A stretch of 64,000 nucleotides of DNA, taken from positions 25,589,809-25,653,808 of the forward strand of contig NC_067197.1 of NCBI RefSeq assembly GCF_000699445.3, given 5' to 3'. The stretch's first letter is position 1. Each line of letters opens with the position of its first letter. Positions 1 through 11,775 of this stretch are shown here, piece after piece. The DNA is from Schistosoma haematobium (Eukaryota > Platyhelminthes > Trematoda > Strigeidida > Schistosomatidae). The notes beneath the pieces are model-generated. The model was not told the DNA's origin. It did no database searches and was given only the letters and a program-made list of their open reading frames with translations. A program made the translations under genes and the position numbers.

Positions 1-3000
1 CATCTAATGGCCTCCACTTATTCCAAGCACCGCTACGTTTTATCTTCATGTTTATACAGCCATTTCAACAGATCTCCTGATCTATCACATTGTGAGGAAT
101 GTCCCATGTAACAATGTTAATTGTTGCTCTGATTGTCGCAAAGTTAGCTAGCCTGGTGATTTTCGAAGAGTTTCAGATCTCAACATGAGGCGTCACAACT
201 TATTACTGAAGACCTACCAATGCCTAGGACAGAGTTCGTATAGTTAAAACTACCCTGCTCCTTTATATGTACCTGCAATCAGCAGTTAATCTAGGAGAGT
301 TTCGAGCGTACTCAACGGCTTGAGAGCATAATATTTACGTTGGTAGACGCTGGAAGTCCACAACTTTGAAGCAGACATATCCACAACTGCAATGATTGAA
401 TACAAAAATATCAAGATCGACAGTTACTATGTAAGTTCACATCGATTAATGAGTGAGTATAACAAGCACAACGGTTGATGTTTAACAATATTGAACTATT
501 ATAGGATATAAAACATTTTATATAGATATAGCACCGGTTGTGGACAAAGATATCAGGATCAATAATTATGGTTCAGAGGTACAATGTCCCTGACAACTTT
601 AACTCTGAGGTTCTTGCCACAGTTCCTCATCAGTCATTTCGAAATTTCGGTTTACTTATTTCACTATTTCAACTAGTTCAAACTCAAGTGTGGTTACTGA
701 CCCCACAACATACAAATCACTTTCGTTAAGGTGTTGACACCACTTATGGTCTGTCAGATAACATCTGTCGGATAAAATATAAATCGGTTTGCGCATTTTG
801 ATTAAGACTTAGTCTTCTTGTAGATTCCAACTGATGATTTATATCGAACGTTCTAGGTGCAAATGAGCAGCTTCCCCGCCAGTGGTATACTTCGTTCCAT
901 TATATTTCCATCATGATAGCAGTAAATTACCATTTCACGCTTTAAGAATTTCTTTGCGTTTTATAACGACGACTGAACTTGAATTGGTAAAATACATACT
1001 TGTAGTTCAGTTCTCGGTTTTTCTAATCGGTGCAGACTTCTTGACGACGTTATGAACAAACTTTTAACGAAAATAATATATAGTTTTAGATAATATACCG
1101 TTTGCAGAAGATATATTGCCCCTATATTTCTCTGTCACGAAATTCCAGTTTTTCAAGGTTTCCTTTACTGGACGATTCTTGTAAACTGGTACAACAATAA
1201 GGAACATAAACCATATTATGTATCATCCCTTGCTTGCATGGAAACTGACACCAATTCCGTTACTGAAACTAATCTGAAATTCGAAAAGTAATTATCTCTA
1301 TGAATGAGTAACCCTAGTATTAGATTGACAGACTGGGTGTATTACTCCAGTGACTAAGTTAAAATGCTTACTATTGCATTAATCATTTAACTTAGTCTGT
1401 AATGGGATGGAATATTTTATTGGTGATGCTCTGATCGAATTGTGGCCAGTTTCCATTTGACGTGTGTGGATTCTTTAGGGTTCACTTCAACACAGCTATC
1501 ATATCGCAGGTTTTTACATTAAGCCTTTCTACAGTGAGTAACAAGCTGTAACAAAGCAACCATGATGAATAATGGTAAATCTAGATCACTAAGACTTCAT
1601 TACTCTTATTACTGAGCTACATCAAAGAGGACCTTCTGTTCAAGCAAAATATTCACTAACATACACACGTTCGGGCAAACTTTGTCGTGGTTACAATTTA
1701 TAGGCCGTATATTTCCCCGTTGACAGCGACAGCAGTTTGACATTCTGTTGAGTCTTTGTAGAATTATGGTCTACCATGATATTAGTACTGCTCTAATAAT
1801 AGACCTAATCCTGAAATTGTAGATTTGTCATGAAATAACTGCCTAATCTGTAAGATGTTACATGGATGTCACATCATCGTCTACACCAACTCACTGTCTC
1901 GTAACAATTACCAATACATGATGGAGAAAAAGCCTAGACTAGAGAAAGAAAAATATATTTATTATGAATAAGAGATATAAGGTAACATTCCTCAGGAACC
2001 ACGCCTGCATGGCCGAGCCATGCTATTCGATCAACTCCAATAAATTTAATTTATTCTTCCCACCCTCTTCATCGTAGGGTTTCTCTCCGCGTTAAATCTT
2101 GAATGTCTATTTCTCACGTTGTCTCGTATTATGGCTCAATGCCACTACATATTTCCAAAGTAGCCTACGCAGTCGCCGTGCCTGAGAAATTGGGTGACGT
2201 GAGTGTTATTCCCCGATTATTCCTTCTAATATTAACAAAAAGTTTTTGTCCATGAGGTTTCAAATAGAAGAATAAGAGTTACGCATTTCCGTAATATGGA
2301 GATTTCGCTCGCTGTATGGTTTTCGGTGAAAAACCATCTCGCTATTTTCTTTTGGCAATGTTTCAGAAATTGGAGGCATAAAGTTAAGCGAAGAGTGTCT
2401 CAAGCGGTTACACGGCATTGTATAAACATTTGATTTCTAGATACTCGCTCACTACTACTTTAACTGGTTCTGCAGAGGATGAAGCTTGTTTTCCACCATT
2501 TATACGAACTTGAAGATGCCACAGGTAATTAGATTTTGACAACGCCTTTACGCCTAACACCATCATAATCGAAGTATATAAAAACCCAGTCAAAAATGAA
2601 GTGGTTTGAGGGTACATTTGAGAGGCCATATATATATCGAAAAGTGTTTGGTCTAAGGCGGGTAACAGTCGCTATGTATACTTAGCACGGCGAACTCTCT
2701 TGTGATCTGGTACCGATGCGTGACCGAGTGCCCTCAGCTAGGTACGTACAGTAAAACTAGTCAGGCCATCATCAATGTCTAAGGCTTACAGAACTATTTA
2801 TTTCGGGGATTTATTTACCATTACAGCTTATACTTCACTTGGTGGAGTACTGGTGACTGTAACGACCGAACTGCCAATATTCGGTTTGAACGCAGAACTA
2901 ACGAACCAAAATTTATTCGACTAGACCAGACTATGTTCTTCTGTATAGCGTACGAAGCGTTTCTGAGTTACCCGCAATAAATTATATCAAAGCACAAACT

Positions 3001-5600
3001 CTGTGCTCAATTTAAACGGTCCTGATTTAGGAAATAGAACGAACTATATCAAATTCAAAATACGTCAAACGGTATAGCTTGTTCTGTACAGTCAAAAGTT
3101 TCTCTAACACAAATTAGCGTGCCAAACAACAAAAGAAACAGTTGACAGAAAAGAGTTCAGTACCTGGGAATCAATAAAAATATTCCCATTAAGATGCGGT
3201 TAGATATCTATCTGCAGTGATTCCAGCAATCTTCTTAAGTGTACAATCAAAGGTTAATAGTCGAAGACTGAACCACGCTATGACCTTGAACTTAGACAAA
3301 CACGACCTTATTGACAACATTCCGTCAACATGCAACAGAAAATTAGGTAACAAAAGATAAGTCTTTATTCAAAATCACATATTAAAGGCTCAAACGAGGA
3401 AGACTGAAGAACAAAAGGTGTGGTTAAAAGAGATCTGAACAAAGGTTAAAATATACGACAGGAGAAGAAACAAATAAACGGCAGTACTATCCAACAAAAT
3501 TCTGTAGAAGGATTTTCAGCGTTTTTTCCGTTATATTGACTGTAAGACGTGGCAAACCAGAAGTTTAAGTTCAAACAGCTTAACGTTTCTGGGCACTCCT
3601 CTGATAACTTGCGACCAAATCAGGATGAACATGGCTGAAAAGAAAGACAGTAGTTGTAACAAAACCCAGGGGACATTTGTTGTGTCTTAATACATCGGAT
3701 TTCTTTCAGCTTATAGAATCATTTATTTTTGTGATACATTTTTTGCTACATAGTATTGAGATCCCTTAAAAGTGTCGTTCAAATATTGATCATTTGAGGT
3801 CTATACACATGAATTTATATGATATTTGTGATGCATTTGTCGCTACTAGGGTGACCACGTTCTATTTGAGAAAGATATACACTGCAATTAACAACCTCTA
3901 ATTGCCAAACCAGAATAAATGAATGAATAATACCACGTCAAAAATGGAACGTAAGTACGATTGGGCAAGACTAATGGTGTTTACAAGCGATAACAATTTA
4001 CAGCTATATTTACACAAGCACATTTCAATATCTCATTTTTAAATGTTAGGTGTGGAATTTTTTCAATCTAAAGGGAGACTTAGACTAGATTCAGTGGGAT
4101 GATCAGAGAATAGTCTATATATACGATTTTTAGTGCTGATAACTTCAAGGGTTATTGTGAGGCAACACCCATATCTACGGGATCTCACAATGCAAGGATA
4201 TAGAGTATTGCATACTTGTCAAGGCTCTTTAACTGTGGAACACAAAATAGATTTGTTGCTAGTCTCTGAATGCTTCCTGAATTTTTCTTACACTTGTGTG
4301 GTGAACAGAGAAGGATAACGCTTCGTACTTTAATTAATATATATTATAACGTCACTGAGCTCCAGATAAATTTTTTGTTAGATCAAACCATCTCTACGTT
4401 AGACGACGGACCATTGATCGTTAAATAGACTATGAATGTCACCAAGGTTGAGGATGGGTAACACGGACCATTTAATTGCATGTCAATGGCTTGACTGACC
4501 AATGCATAATTGGTAGCACCCTGTTTCACCAATTCACCCCTAATAATCCGTTTCTCCAATAACATCATGTTTACTTTCTAAGGTCATCAAAGAAACCACA
4601 GTCTCTGAAGAGTATGGAGGGCTTATTCGCGTCAGGCGGTAACCTTGAGGTGTGACTTTCAAGTGATCTGGGTTAGCTTCACAATTTTAGTAGACAGCGA
4701 CCATTCAAGTAGATGACTTACATTGCTGATCTATACCCTTTAGTAAAAAATGATTTAGTGATTGAGATGGGGTTGGATGGTACTGGAGTCAGTCTATGTC
4801 AAGAACTCAATGGAAGGCTGATAAACTTCTGAATTTTTTTAAGTGGGTTATGACACGAGTTTTTACACCGGTCAATATATGTGCTGCATTAAGTATTTCC
4901 AGAAATTTTTCGTTCATGCAAGAGCCTTATTACCCCTTATAATTTCACTCTAGGACCCAGCGCTTACTTTGTTTTCCTTTCATCTTAGAAGCTCGGATAC
5001 GCTATAGTCGCATTTGCATAGTATTCATGTGTAAATAGTTGATGATAAGTAAAGCAAATCACAAATGAAGACCATGCTCCTATCTGCGACGTTGACAAAT
5101 TAAATAAACGGCAATATGCCCTCAAATACCAAATTCCTCACCTTTGTTTTAGGGATGGTCATCACGTTTTCTTACAAGACCTTGTTCTGAAATAGATTGA
5201 TTCAAGGCGGGTTTCAAAGCTGAACTATGACCTTGAGGAAGTAAGCCGAGTTCGGCTTCAAAGCCTGTTTCTAGTGCCGTTTTCAGTTGAGTTTAGATCA
5301 ATCGTATAGTATTTAACAAACCTGTGCCCAAGTCAATTTAGTCACATCTTTTTAGAATATAGTGATTGTAATCATGGTAATTATAGGAGAATATTTATCC
5401 GTAGTCATTTTTTCGGAGTAATATATTACGCTATAGTGTAATGAAAGTATACTTTCATTTAATGCTAGTCCACTTAAAGAGGCCTTAAACGCTTCTTTTA
5501 GCACTTTAAGTATACCGTCTCGCTATCTTGACAAATGGTAGCTCAAATTGGTCAATTCATAAGCTTTTCTGCTCCCTCTTTCTATATCTCAAATGAGATT
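1..5600. other. Gene-free stretch, nothing recognised
   Basis: No open frame here exceeds about 75 codons, and none of the short frames has a recognisable motif or flanking splice sites. Base composition looks less AT-rich than the right half of the window. I see no tandem repeat longer than a few units and no clear reverse-transcriptase remnants. Old, decayed repeats cannot be excluded by eye. Confidence 0.5.
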
Positions 5601-6008
5601 TTGTTGTATTTCAACACGTTTCCCATTATATTGTTTGAAATAACGGGGATTTAGTTGAGAGTGGCTTTCGAACGGGGAGTTTAGTCCTAACGTGATTTGC
5701 ATTTATCAAACTTTTGCTGTGTTCTTACGCAACAAAAGTACCATTTCAGTTCTAAAGAATCTATCCTGAGCTATACGTTCGGTAGATTACTTTTTTTTTT
5801 TTTGAGTTTCACTATATTTAATAGTTACCTGTGGTTTTGCCTCAGCTTACTATTCGGTTTTTTTTTTTGTTTTTCACGTATAGACTAGTTTCAGTTTATA
5901 TCACTCGTTTTATCTGTTTTTTCCGTTTTCAGTGTGCTTTTTAGTGTTTTTTTTAAAAGGTCCTAGGCTCTTGCAAGCATCTATAACATAATTTGCTTCA
6001 ACACCGTC

Positions 6009-6407
6009 ATGAAAAACTCATGCAAACGTCCGGGATGCCGTTTTGCTGTCACAACTGGCATGCAGTGCGACAACTGCAAAGGTTGGTTCCACGAAGCATG
6101 CACAGATCTGACAGCAACTGCTTACAACAGACTCAGCAAGTCAGAGCAAAAGTGGGTGTGTGTCACGTGCAGCACGGACGCTGTGGTCTTGCTGAGTAAC
6201 ATCATTGTCCTACTGACAGGTCTTCGGAACAAGTTGTCAGTTAACTTGGATAACGATAGTAAAAAAACCGGTAGACAAACAAGAGCGTGCGACGGATACA
6301 AAAGTAGGGATGCCAATAGGTATACCACCGATGGAGCATCCGTCAACACTAACGACGACGTGTCGAGGCTCAGTACCATCATTACGTCGACGGTACTGAA
6401 CTCCTAG
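6009..6407 (+). CDS. LINE ORF1, N-terminal part with PHD-like zinc finger
   Basis: This 132-codon frame opens with a zinc-binding pattern: Cys5, Cys10, Cys20, Cys23, His28, Cys31, Cys51, Cys54 (C4-H-C3 order), with Trp26 and Trp49 at positions usual for PHD fingers. PHD-like fingers are known at the N-terminus of CR1-group ORF1 proteins, where they are thought to act in nucleic-acid or chromatin interaction. Residues 60-132 are low in recognisable structure. The frame stops at 6405-6407, whereas the following ORF1 sequence is open in the +1 frame from 6400, so a single-base insertion or deletion between about 6400 and 6404 has split the original ORF1. The start was chosen because the ATG lies four residues before the first zinc ligand. 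Confidence 0.75.
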   Translation: MKNSCKRPGCRFAVTTGMQCDNCKGWFHEACTDLTATAYNRLSKSEQKWVCVTCSTDAVVLLSNIIVLLTGLRNKLSVNLDNDSKKTGRQTRACDGYKSRDANRYTTDGASVNTNDDVSRLSTIITSTVLNS

Positions 6408-7410
6408 GCAAACTCGGGTCTCCCAGCTCAGGGTCCCCGAACACAACAGTGGTTGCCAAAACCCTGCATGTGATTCGACCCACGTTAAGAGAGCCCAAAA
6501 GAACCAGGCATCACCGCCTAAGCCGAGCAACCCAAGAGTTGCTGCACGGAAAATAACTGGTAATTTAGTCGCACAGTCTACCCCCAAGACTGTTCGTCCG
6601 GTCAATAAAGAGCCTATGATTCATAAACGCACACTGACCTCCAAACAACAAGTTATTAAACCTGAACCCATCGTGAAACCTGGTAAATTAACAACAGTTC
6701 GTGACGATTCTCTCATTATCATGAACCTCGTTGACAAGCCTGATCTTCCTCTCAGTCTGCAGGACAAAAACGACAGGATGCTCTGGGGTGAATTGAACAA
6801 GAAGCTCGAACTTCCTAGAATAGAGCCTTTGACGGTCACCCGGCTCACTCGAGGAAAGGATTCTAAGCATCTAAATCACCCGAGGCTTCTCCGAGTAACA
6901 CTTAAGAATGCTGCCGACGTAAAGGACGTCTTGCTAGCAAGCCACTTGCTGAAATCAGATGGTAACGTAAGAATACTGCCCGACATACCGTACTCTGAGC
7001 GCAGTATCATACGAAACGTCCCTAAAGAATCTCGTGAGAAGTTTTTCCGCGGAAGAAACATAATTGTGCAAGGTATACCGGAAAATGCAGACCCTACTCA
7101 ATCAAATTCTGACATCAGGGAATGGAAATTCATCAAACAGTCCTTGAGGCTCAAACACATACTGACTCAGCATGTGACGAGACTAGCCAAGAAGGACGGT
7201 GATCTTAGACCCCGTCTAATGAAGATAACCTTCCCATCTTCCCACATGGCGGCTGCAGTTCTGGAAGCATTTCGTGCTAATAGACGTCGATTGCCACCTG
7301 GAATCCACATGCACCCGGATAGGCCATATGAAGTTAGGACCAAGAACAAAGACAAGTTGGAGCTGACCATTCCACTTGTGGACTGTCTAAACGATAAAAA
7401 AAACGTGTAA
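6400..7410 (+). CDS. LINE ORF1, C-terminal part, two related modules
   Basis: The frame is open from 6400 although its first ATG is at 6616; codons between these points are coding in style (basic, Pro-rich linker), so the ATG at 6616 is probably internal. Counted from 6616 the product is 264 residues. Residues 31-130 and 147-241 look like two copies of one module: each begins with an IIxxG/N strand, has a VTRL motif, then an R(L)xLxxTx strand (LLRVTLK and LMKITFP), a helix with VLxA, and ends in PDxPYxxR. Comparable RRM-like modules occur in other LINE ORF1 proteins, which bind the element RNA; the RRM assignment here is inference. The stop lies directly after an A8 tract that overlaps the presumed frameshift signal into ORF2. 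Confidence 0.75.
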   Translation, partial: TPRQTRVSQLRVPEHNSGCQNPACDSTHVKRAQKNQASPPKPSNPRVAARKITGNLVAQSTPKTVRPVNKEPMIHKRTLTSKQQVIKPEPIVKPGKLTTVRDDSLIIMNLVDKPDLPLSLQDKNDRMLWGELNKKLELPRIEPLTVTRLTRGKDSKHLNHPRLLRVTLKNAADVKDVLLASHLLKSDGNVRILPDIPYSERSIIRNVPKESREKFFRGRNIIVQGIPENADPTQSNSDIREWKFIKQSLRLKHILTQHVTRLAKKDGDLRPRLMKITFPSSHMAAAVLEAFRANRRRLPPGIHMHPDRPYEVRTKNKDKLELTIPLVDCLNDKKNV

Positions 7411-7475
7411 AGAACAGGGCCTACCACCTCGGCAAACCTCACATAGGTGGGCTACCTGTCCATTCACATAAGGTT
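7398..7475 (+). promoter_or_regulatory. Candidate -1 ribosomal frameshift signal between ORF1 and ORF2
   Basis: In the ORF1 frame the last sense codons are AAA-AAA-AAC-GTG followed by TAA at 7408. The heptamer A AAA AAC (7398-7404) is in the exact phase required for -1 slippage. The spacer is 9 nt (7405-7413). It is followed by a stem: 7414-7418 pairs with 7455-7459, and 7419-7425 with 7446-7452 (one G.U), with a two-base bulge at 7453-7454 and a 20-nt loop. Loop bases 7435-7439 could pair with 7471-7475 to give an H-type pseudoknot. The -1 frame is open from 7398 to the ORF2 stop. The alternative is stop-reinitiation at 7536. Confidence 0.55.
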
Positions 7476-7535
7476 CATACAGAAAAACAGGACGAAGCTC
7501 ACGCGTTCCAAATTGAAAGCATAAACTACTTATAT

Positions 7536-10316
7536 ATGAACGCCGCGAGTCTACCAAACAAACTGGATGAACTACGTGAACTTAGCAACGCTAATAAGGC
7601 CCATCTGATAGGAATATCTGAAACATGGATATCTTCTCAGTTCTCGGACCAAGAGTTAGCATTGCCTGGGATGACTTTGTTCCGCAACGACAGAAAAACA
7701 GGAATTGGGGGCGGAGTAGCCATATACATAAGCTCTTGCTTGGAGGTGCACCAAGTTCACAACCTCGAGTTTAACAATCTTGAGGAATCCATATGGTGCT
7801 CTGTAAGATTGTCTAGTACTTCGAGGTGTCTAGTTGGAGTCATTTACAGGAAGCCAACTGCCGACATCGAGTACGATAGTCGTATGCTGGAAGGACTATC
7901 CCGCTCTATCCGTCTCGGTTTCACACACATCCTGATTCTAGGGGACTTTAATCTCCCTAGAGTCAACTTCGCGGAACACACGTACACTGGAGTCGACAAC
8001 TCAATTGAAGCTCGGTTCTTCAACCTCATCGATGACTTGGGCTTATATGAAAATGTGAGGTCGGCAACTCGTTGGAGAAACAGTCAGACACCATCGCGCT
8101 TAGACTGTGTATTCACTAACGAAGAATTCCTAGTCGACAACCTCTCAATCCTGGCTCCTCTGGGAAAGAGCGATCATGCCGTCATAGCCTTCAGTTTTGT
8201 CATCAAAACTAAGCTAAGGTATCCCAACAATAATTTGCGTTGGAATTTTAAACGGCTGAATGTGCCAGCTCTACATGACTATCTACAACAGGTGGTTTGG
8301 GATGTTCACCCTCAAATCGATGTGGATGGTCATTGGGACTTCTTACTGCACACGCTCTTATGTGCTACAGACCATTCAGTTCCTCAAACGGTTCCCAAAA
8401 GCTTCAAGCCACCTACAGTAATCAAGAACCGTACCCTTCGCCTGCTAAGCCGCAAACGGCACTGTTGGGCGGAATACAAACGAACTAATAACGATGGAGC
8501 GTATAGGCAATACAAACATATCAGGAACACATGCACGAAGGCTATAAGAGAAGACAGGCTTCAGTACCAAACAAAGCTTATGGACAAATTCGCCTCTAAC
8601 CCTAGAAGCCTATTCCGTTATGCAGCCTCTCTTCGTCAAGCCAAAACAGGAGTTTCTCAACTGGTAGGTCTTAACTGCCCGACCAACAACGATGGCGACG
8701 CCGCTAACCTTCTGGCGGCCCATTACTCTCAAACATTTCAACCGGCTGACATCAACTTTATTGACGACAGTCTCATCTCCAACTCCACAGGACTTTCTGA
8801 AGTGGACCTAAGCGCTGACTTGGTGTTCCGGAAATTGCAGCACTTAAGACTTGACACTTCTCCTGGCCCGGATATGGTTCATCCTGCCATACTGAGGGAG
8901 GCAGCCTCAATCCTGGCAACGCCACTTAGCGTGATGTTTTCACACTCGCTTAGCCGAGGCAAATTACCGGAAAACTGGAAGTTGGCTCACATCACACCAA
9001 TTTTCAAAGGTGGTCGACGCAATGAACCTTCAAGTTATCGGCCGGTGGCTCTTCTGTCATTACCTTCAAAACTCATGGAGTCCCTGATATGCGACGGTTT
9101 AAATGACTATCTACTGTCCTTAAATTTCTTCTCACCCCAACAGCATGGTTTCAGGAAGGGTTACTCTTGTATAACCAACCTGCTGACTGCGGTGGACAGA
9201 TGGACAAGCATCCTCGATTGCAAGGGAAAGGTTGATGTCATTTACCTTGATTTCTCAAAAGCTTTTGATAAGGTTAACCACTTGTGTCTTATCAACAAGC
9301 TCAAACGACTAGGTATCAAACCACCTCTAATCGATTGGCTTACTTCATACCTAAAAAATCGACACTTTAAGGTTAGGGTTAATTTCACTTTATCTCAGGC
9401 TATGGAATGTCCTAGTGGGGTCCCCCAGGGCTCAGTACTAGGGCCTCTTCTCTTCTTGATCTACATAAATGATCTTCCTCAACAGGTAACGTCAGACTTA
9501 CTACTTTTTGCTGACGACGTGAAACTTTGGAGAGAGATACGCAACCAAGACGATACACAGGCACTTCAGGAGGATCTGACGCGACTTCAAAGTTGGGCAG
9601 ACGATAACGGACTTACCTTTAACACTTCAAAGTGTAAAGTAGTCCATCTGCGACATGTCGCAAACTACAGTTACAACTTAGGAAACTCCTCTCTAGTAGT
9701 ATCCCAAGTCGAAAAAGATTTAGGAGTCCTGGTGCCCCATGACTTAAAGTCTTACGCTAACTGTGACAAAAATGCCTTCCGAGCAAACCTTGCACTGGTA
9801 ACGTTGAAGCGCATTTTTGGACAGTTTGACGGACGAACTTTCCATACAATCTTCAATAGTTTCATCCGTCCCCATTTAGAGTACGGAAACATAGTACTTC
9901 CACCCTCACTCCGAAAGGATAAGGTCACTTTGGAGCGTATCCAACGGCGAGCTACGAAATCAGTTCGAGGACTCAAATCTAAGCCTTACGAAGAACGCCT
10001 CCGTTCACTAGACCTTTACCCACTAGAATATAGGCGTCTTAGAGGTGATTTACTAATGGCTTATAGTATTCTTAACACTTCTGGACATCCTCTTAAACAC
10101 CTACTTAAGCTTAGTTCGAATAATAATCTAAGGGGTAACACCCAGAAACTGGAAACACAACATAGCAAGACGGAATGTAGACACAACTTCTACTCCTTAA
10201 GAGTTGTCAAAAGCTGGAATTCACTGCCGGCCGAGCTAGTCCAAGCGACTTCTCAGGAGTCCTTCAAGAGGCAACTTGACCTATTCTTAAGGACCAAGGA
10301 CAGCATCACATTATGA
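7536..10316 (+). CDS. LINE ORF2: endonuclease-reverse transcriptase
   Basis: The frame gives 926 uninterrupted residues from the first Met. Residues 1-220 are an AP-type (exo-endo-phosphatase) endonuclease that nicks target DNA: NAASLPNK at the start, SETW (E29), VGVIYRKP, GDFN at 136-139, SRLD and SDH at 212-214. The reverse transcriptase follows, with SPGPD, SYRPVALLS, QHGFRKG, YLDFSKAFD at 570-578, GVPQGSVLGP and the catalytic FADD at 658-661. The C-terminal 200 residues hold the usual LEYGNIVLPP and Arg-rich segment of this group. The Met at 7536 falls inside the first beta strand of the endonuclease (YLY-M-NAAS), and the frame is open upstream to 7398 with no other ATG, so the real protein probably begins earlier by frameshifting from ORF1. 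All catalytic motifs appear intact. Confidence 0.93.
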   Translation: MNAASLPNKLDELRELSNANKAHLIGISETWISSQFSDQELALPGMTLFRNDRKTGIGGGVAIYISSCLEVHQVHNLEFNNLEESIWCSVRLSSTSRCLVGVIYRKPTADIEYDSRMLEGLSRSIRLGFTHILILGDFNLPRVNFAEHTYTGVDNSIEARFFNLIDDLGLYENVRSATRWRNSQTPSRLDCVFTNEEFLVDNLSILAPLGKSDHAVIAFSFVIKTKLRYPNNNLRWNFKRLNVPALHDYLQQVVWDVHPQIDVDGHWDFLLHTLLCATDHSVPQTVPKSFKPPTVIKNRTLRLLSRKRHCWAEYKRTNNDGAYRQYKHIRNTCTKAIREDRLQYQTKLMDKFASNPRSLFRYAASLRQAKTGVSQLVGLNCPTNNDGDAANLLAAHYSQTFQPADINFIDDSLISNSTGLSEVDLSADLVFRKLQHLRLDTSPGPDMVHPAILREAASILATPLSVMFSHSLSRGKLPENWKLAHITPIFKGGRRNEPSSYRPVALLSLPSKLMESLICDGLNDYLLSLNFFSPQQHGFRKGYSCITNLLTAVDRWTSILDCKGKVDVIYLDFSKAFDKVNHLCLINKLKRLGIKPPLIDWLTSYLKNRHFKVRVNFTLSQAMECPSGVPQGSVLGPLLFLIYINDLPQQVTSDLLLFADDVKLWREIRNQDDTQALQEDLTRLQSWADDNGLTFNTSKCKVVHLRHVANYSYNLGNSSLVVSQVEKDLGVLVPHDLKSYANCDKNAFRANLALVTLKRIFGQFDGRTFHTIFNSFIRPHLEYGNIVLPPSLRKDKVTLERIQRRATKSVRGLKSKPYEERLRSLDLYPLEYRRLRGDLLMAYSILNTSGHPLKHLLKLSSNNNLRGNTQKLETQHSKTECRHNFYSLRVVKSWNSLPAELVQATSQESFKRQLDLFLRTKDSITL

Positions 10317-10984
10317 TTTACCAATTTCTTTTCCTTTTTTATTGTTAACATACCTAGGTTCCTGCCTGGAGGATTTGGTGATCCCCTGCTACTAGACACG
10401 GAAGCCTGTTAAGCGAAAGCTTCTTCTATTCCGTCCACAACCATTTGAACCATTTCAACTAATGGTTAACAATGCCCGGTAAAGTCATAATTTACAGGCT
10501 TCTTGACCCTGATAACTGTTCATGTAATGCCTCAAAGTACGGTGCTTAGTGTCTTGAAACTCTTTTACATTTAACCTAATCGCAGGAACTTTTACGTTTG
10601 TATGTTGTCCTGTTATCTTTGAATTTCTTCCAAAGGATCACTTGTTTTTACTGTCCTGGATTAATTTGTTGTGTAACATAAACACAAGCAAATGGAATAA
10701 AATAAGGCTTCTCATTGACCATTCTTTGGCTTTATTTGGAGTCCATATGTACACGATAGTGGACCTTGTCAAAGTTATGAAGCAGGTAGTCGCAGTAACT
10801 ATGTAATTGATATTTTAAGGTTCGCTACTGTATCCACAACTTATCGAACCAAGCTTAAGGATGAAATTTGGTTATCCAGCTAAAATTTTCCATTTACTTT
10901 CAACTTCATCGTGGGCTTACTTTGAACACTTTTATCATAAAAACCTTGCTTGTCACGTCCTTATGACTTCTAGTAAGTCTTGCC

Positions 10985-11775
10985 TGAGGTGGGCCACCTT
11001 TGGCGCCTTCGTGATGTTAGTCTGGCTGTAAAAGGTCGGATCTACAACGCGTCGGTGAGAGCAGTTTTGCTCTATGCTTGTGAAACCCGGCCTCTCCGAG
11101 TTGAGGACGTTAGAAGACTCTGTGTTCGATCATCGCTGTCTCCGAAGGATTGCTGACATCCAGTGGCAACACCATGTCAGTAATGCAGAGGTTCGGCATC
11201 GTGTGTTCGGGCACAGAGATGATAACGCAATCGATGTCACCATCTTGAAACACCGACTTCGGTGGCTTGGACATGTCCTCCGAATGTCGTCCCAGAGAAT
11301 TCCACGTCGTGCATTATATGCCGACTCTGGGACCGGTTGGAAGAAGCGGAGAGGTGGTCAGTGCATGACATGGTGTCGTGGTATGAAAGAAAGCTGCAAA
11401 GGACTGGCTTGTGTTGGTCCTTCACGACTCCCTGGTTGGGGTCCGAGAGATAGTGCGACACAGTGGCTAGAGACGTTATCAGATATGGCTCAGAATAGAA
11501 GCCAGTGGCGATCCTGCTGTGACCTTCTTTTACTTTCTTCATAAAAAGTGGTTGTGTCTCCCTTAACTGAAAGATTTCTTCTGATTGTACCTTTCCGTTC
11601 CCTCACTATTATTATTATTATCACACTACCTTACACCAACCTCTTTGTTATTGTTCTCTTTTTTTTCACGCTCCTTACCTTTTTTTCTTTCTCTTCGAAT
11701 TCTCATTGTTTTGTGTGGCGCATATATATCGGCGCTCTCTTGTACCAATATTTATGTGTTCAAATAAAATAAAAT
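10985..11775 (+). mobile_element. RTE-type LINE 3' fragment (SR2-like), 5'-truncated
   Basis: Conceptual translation gives the C-terminus of an RTE reverse transcriptase: a GRIYNASVRAVLLYACET-type segment, then FDHRCLRRIADIQW, LKHRLRWLGHVLRM, GQCMTW and RLPGWGPRD, ending at 11,542-11,544. The segment before about 11,120 is in a different frame from the rest, so there is one frameshift; the first part starts near 10,990 without a start codon. After the stop comes a pyrimidine-rich 3' UTR ending in an AAATAAAATAAAATA tract near 11,765-11,775, the usual A-rich RTE tail. This is a dead, truncated insertion that lies between the CR1 element and the MRPS28 gene. Confidence 0.8.

Larger units (their letters stand above)
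5690..10715 (+). mobile_element. CR1-clade non-LTR retrotransposon (LINE), near full length
   Basis: The element holds a 5' leader, ORF1 (PHD-like finger plus two related C-terminal modules), ORF2 (AP-type endonuclease followed by reverse transcriptase) and a 3' UTR ending near an AATAAAATAA tract at about 10,700. The order PHD finger ORF1, then EN-RT ORF2 without RNase H, is typical of the CR1/Jockey group; schistosome members include the SR1 and Perere families. The outer ends are estimates: the left end is placed where the sequence becomes T-rich, and I could not identify a target-site duplication. ORF2 is intact, while ORF1 carries one frameshift, so this copy is recent but probably not autonomous. 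Confidence 0.85.
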
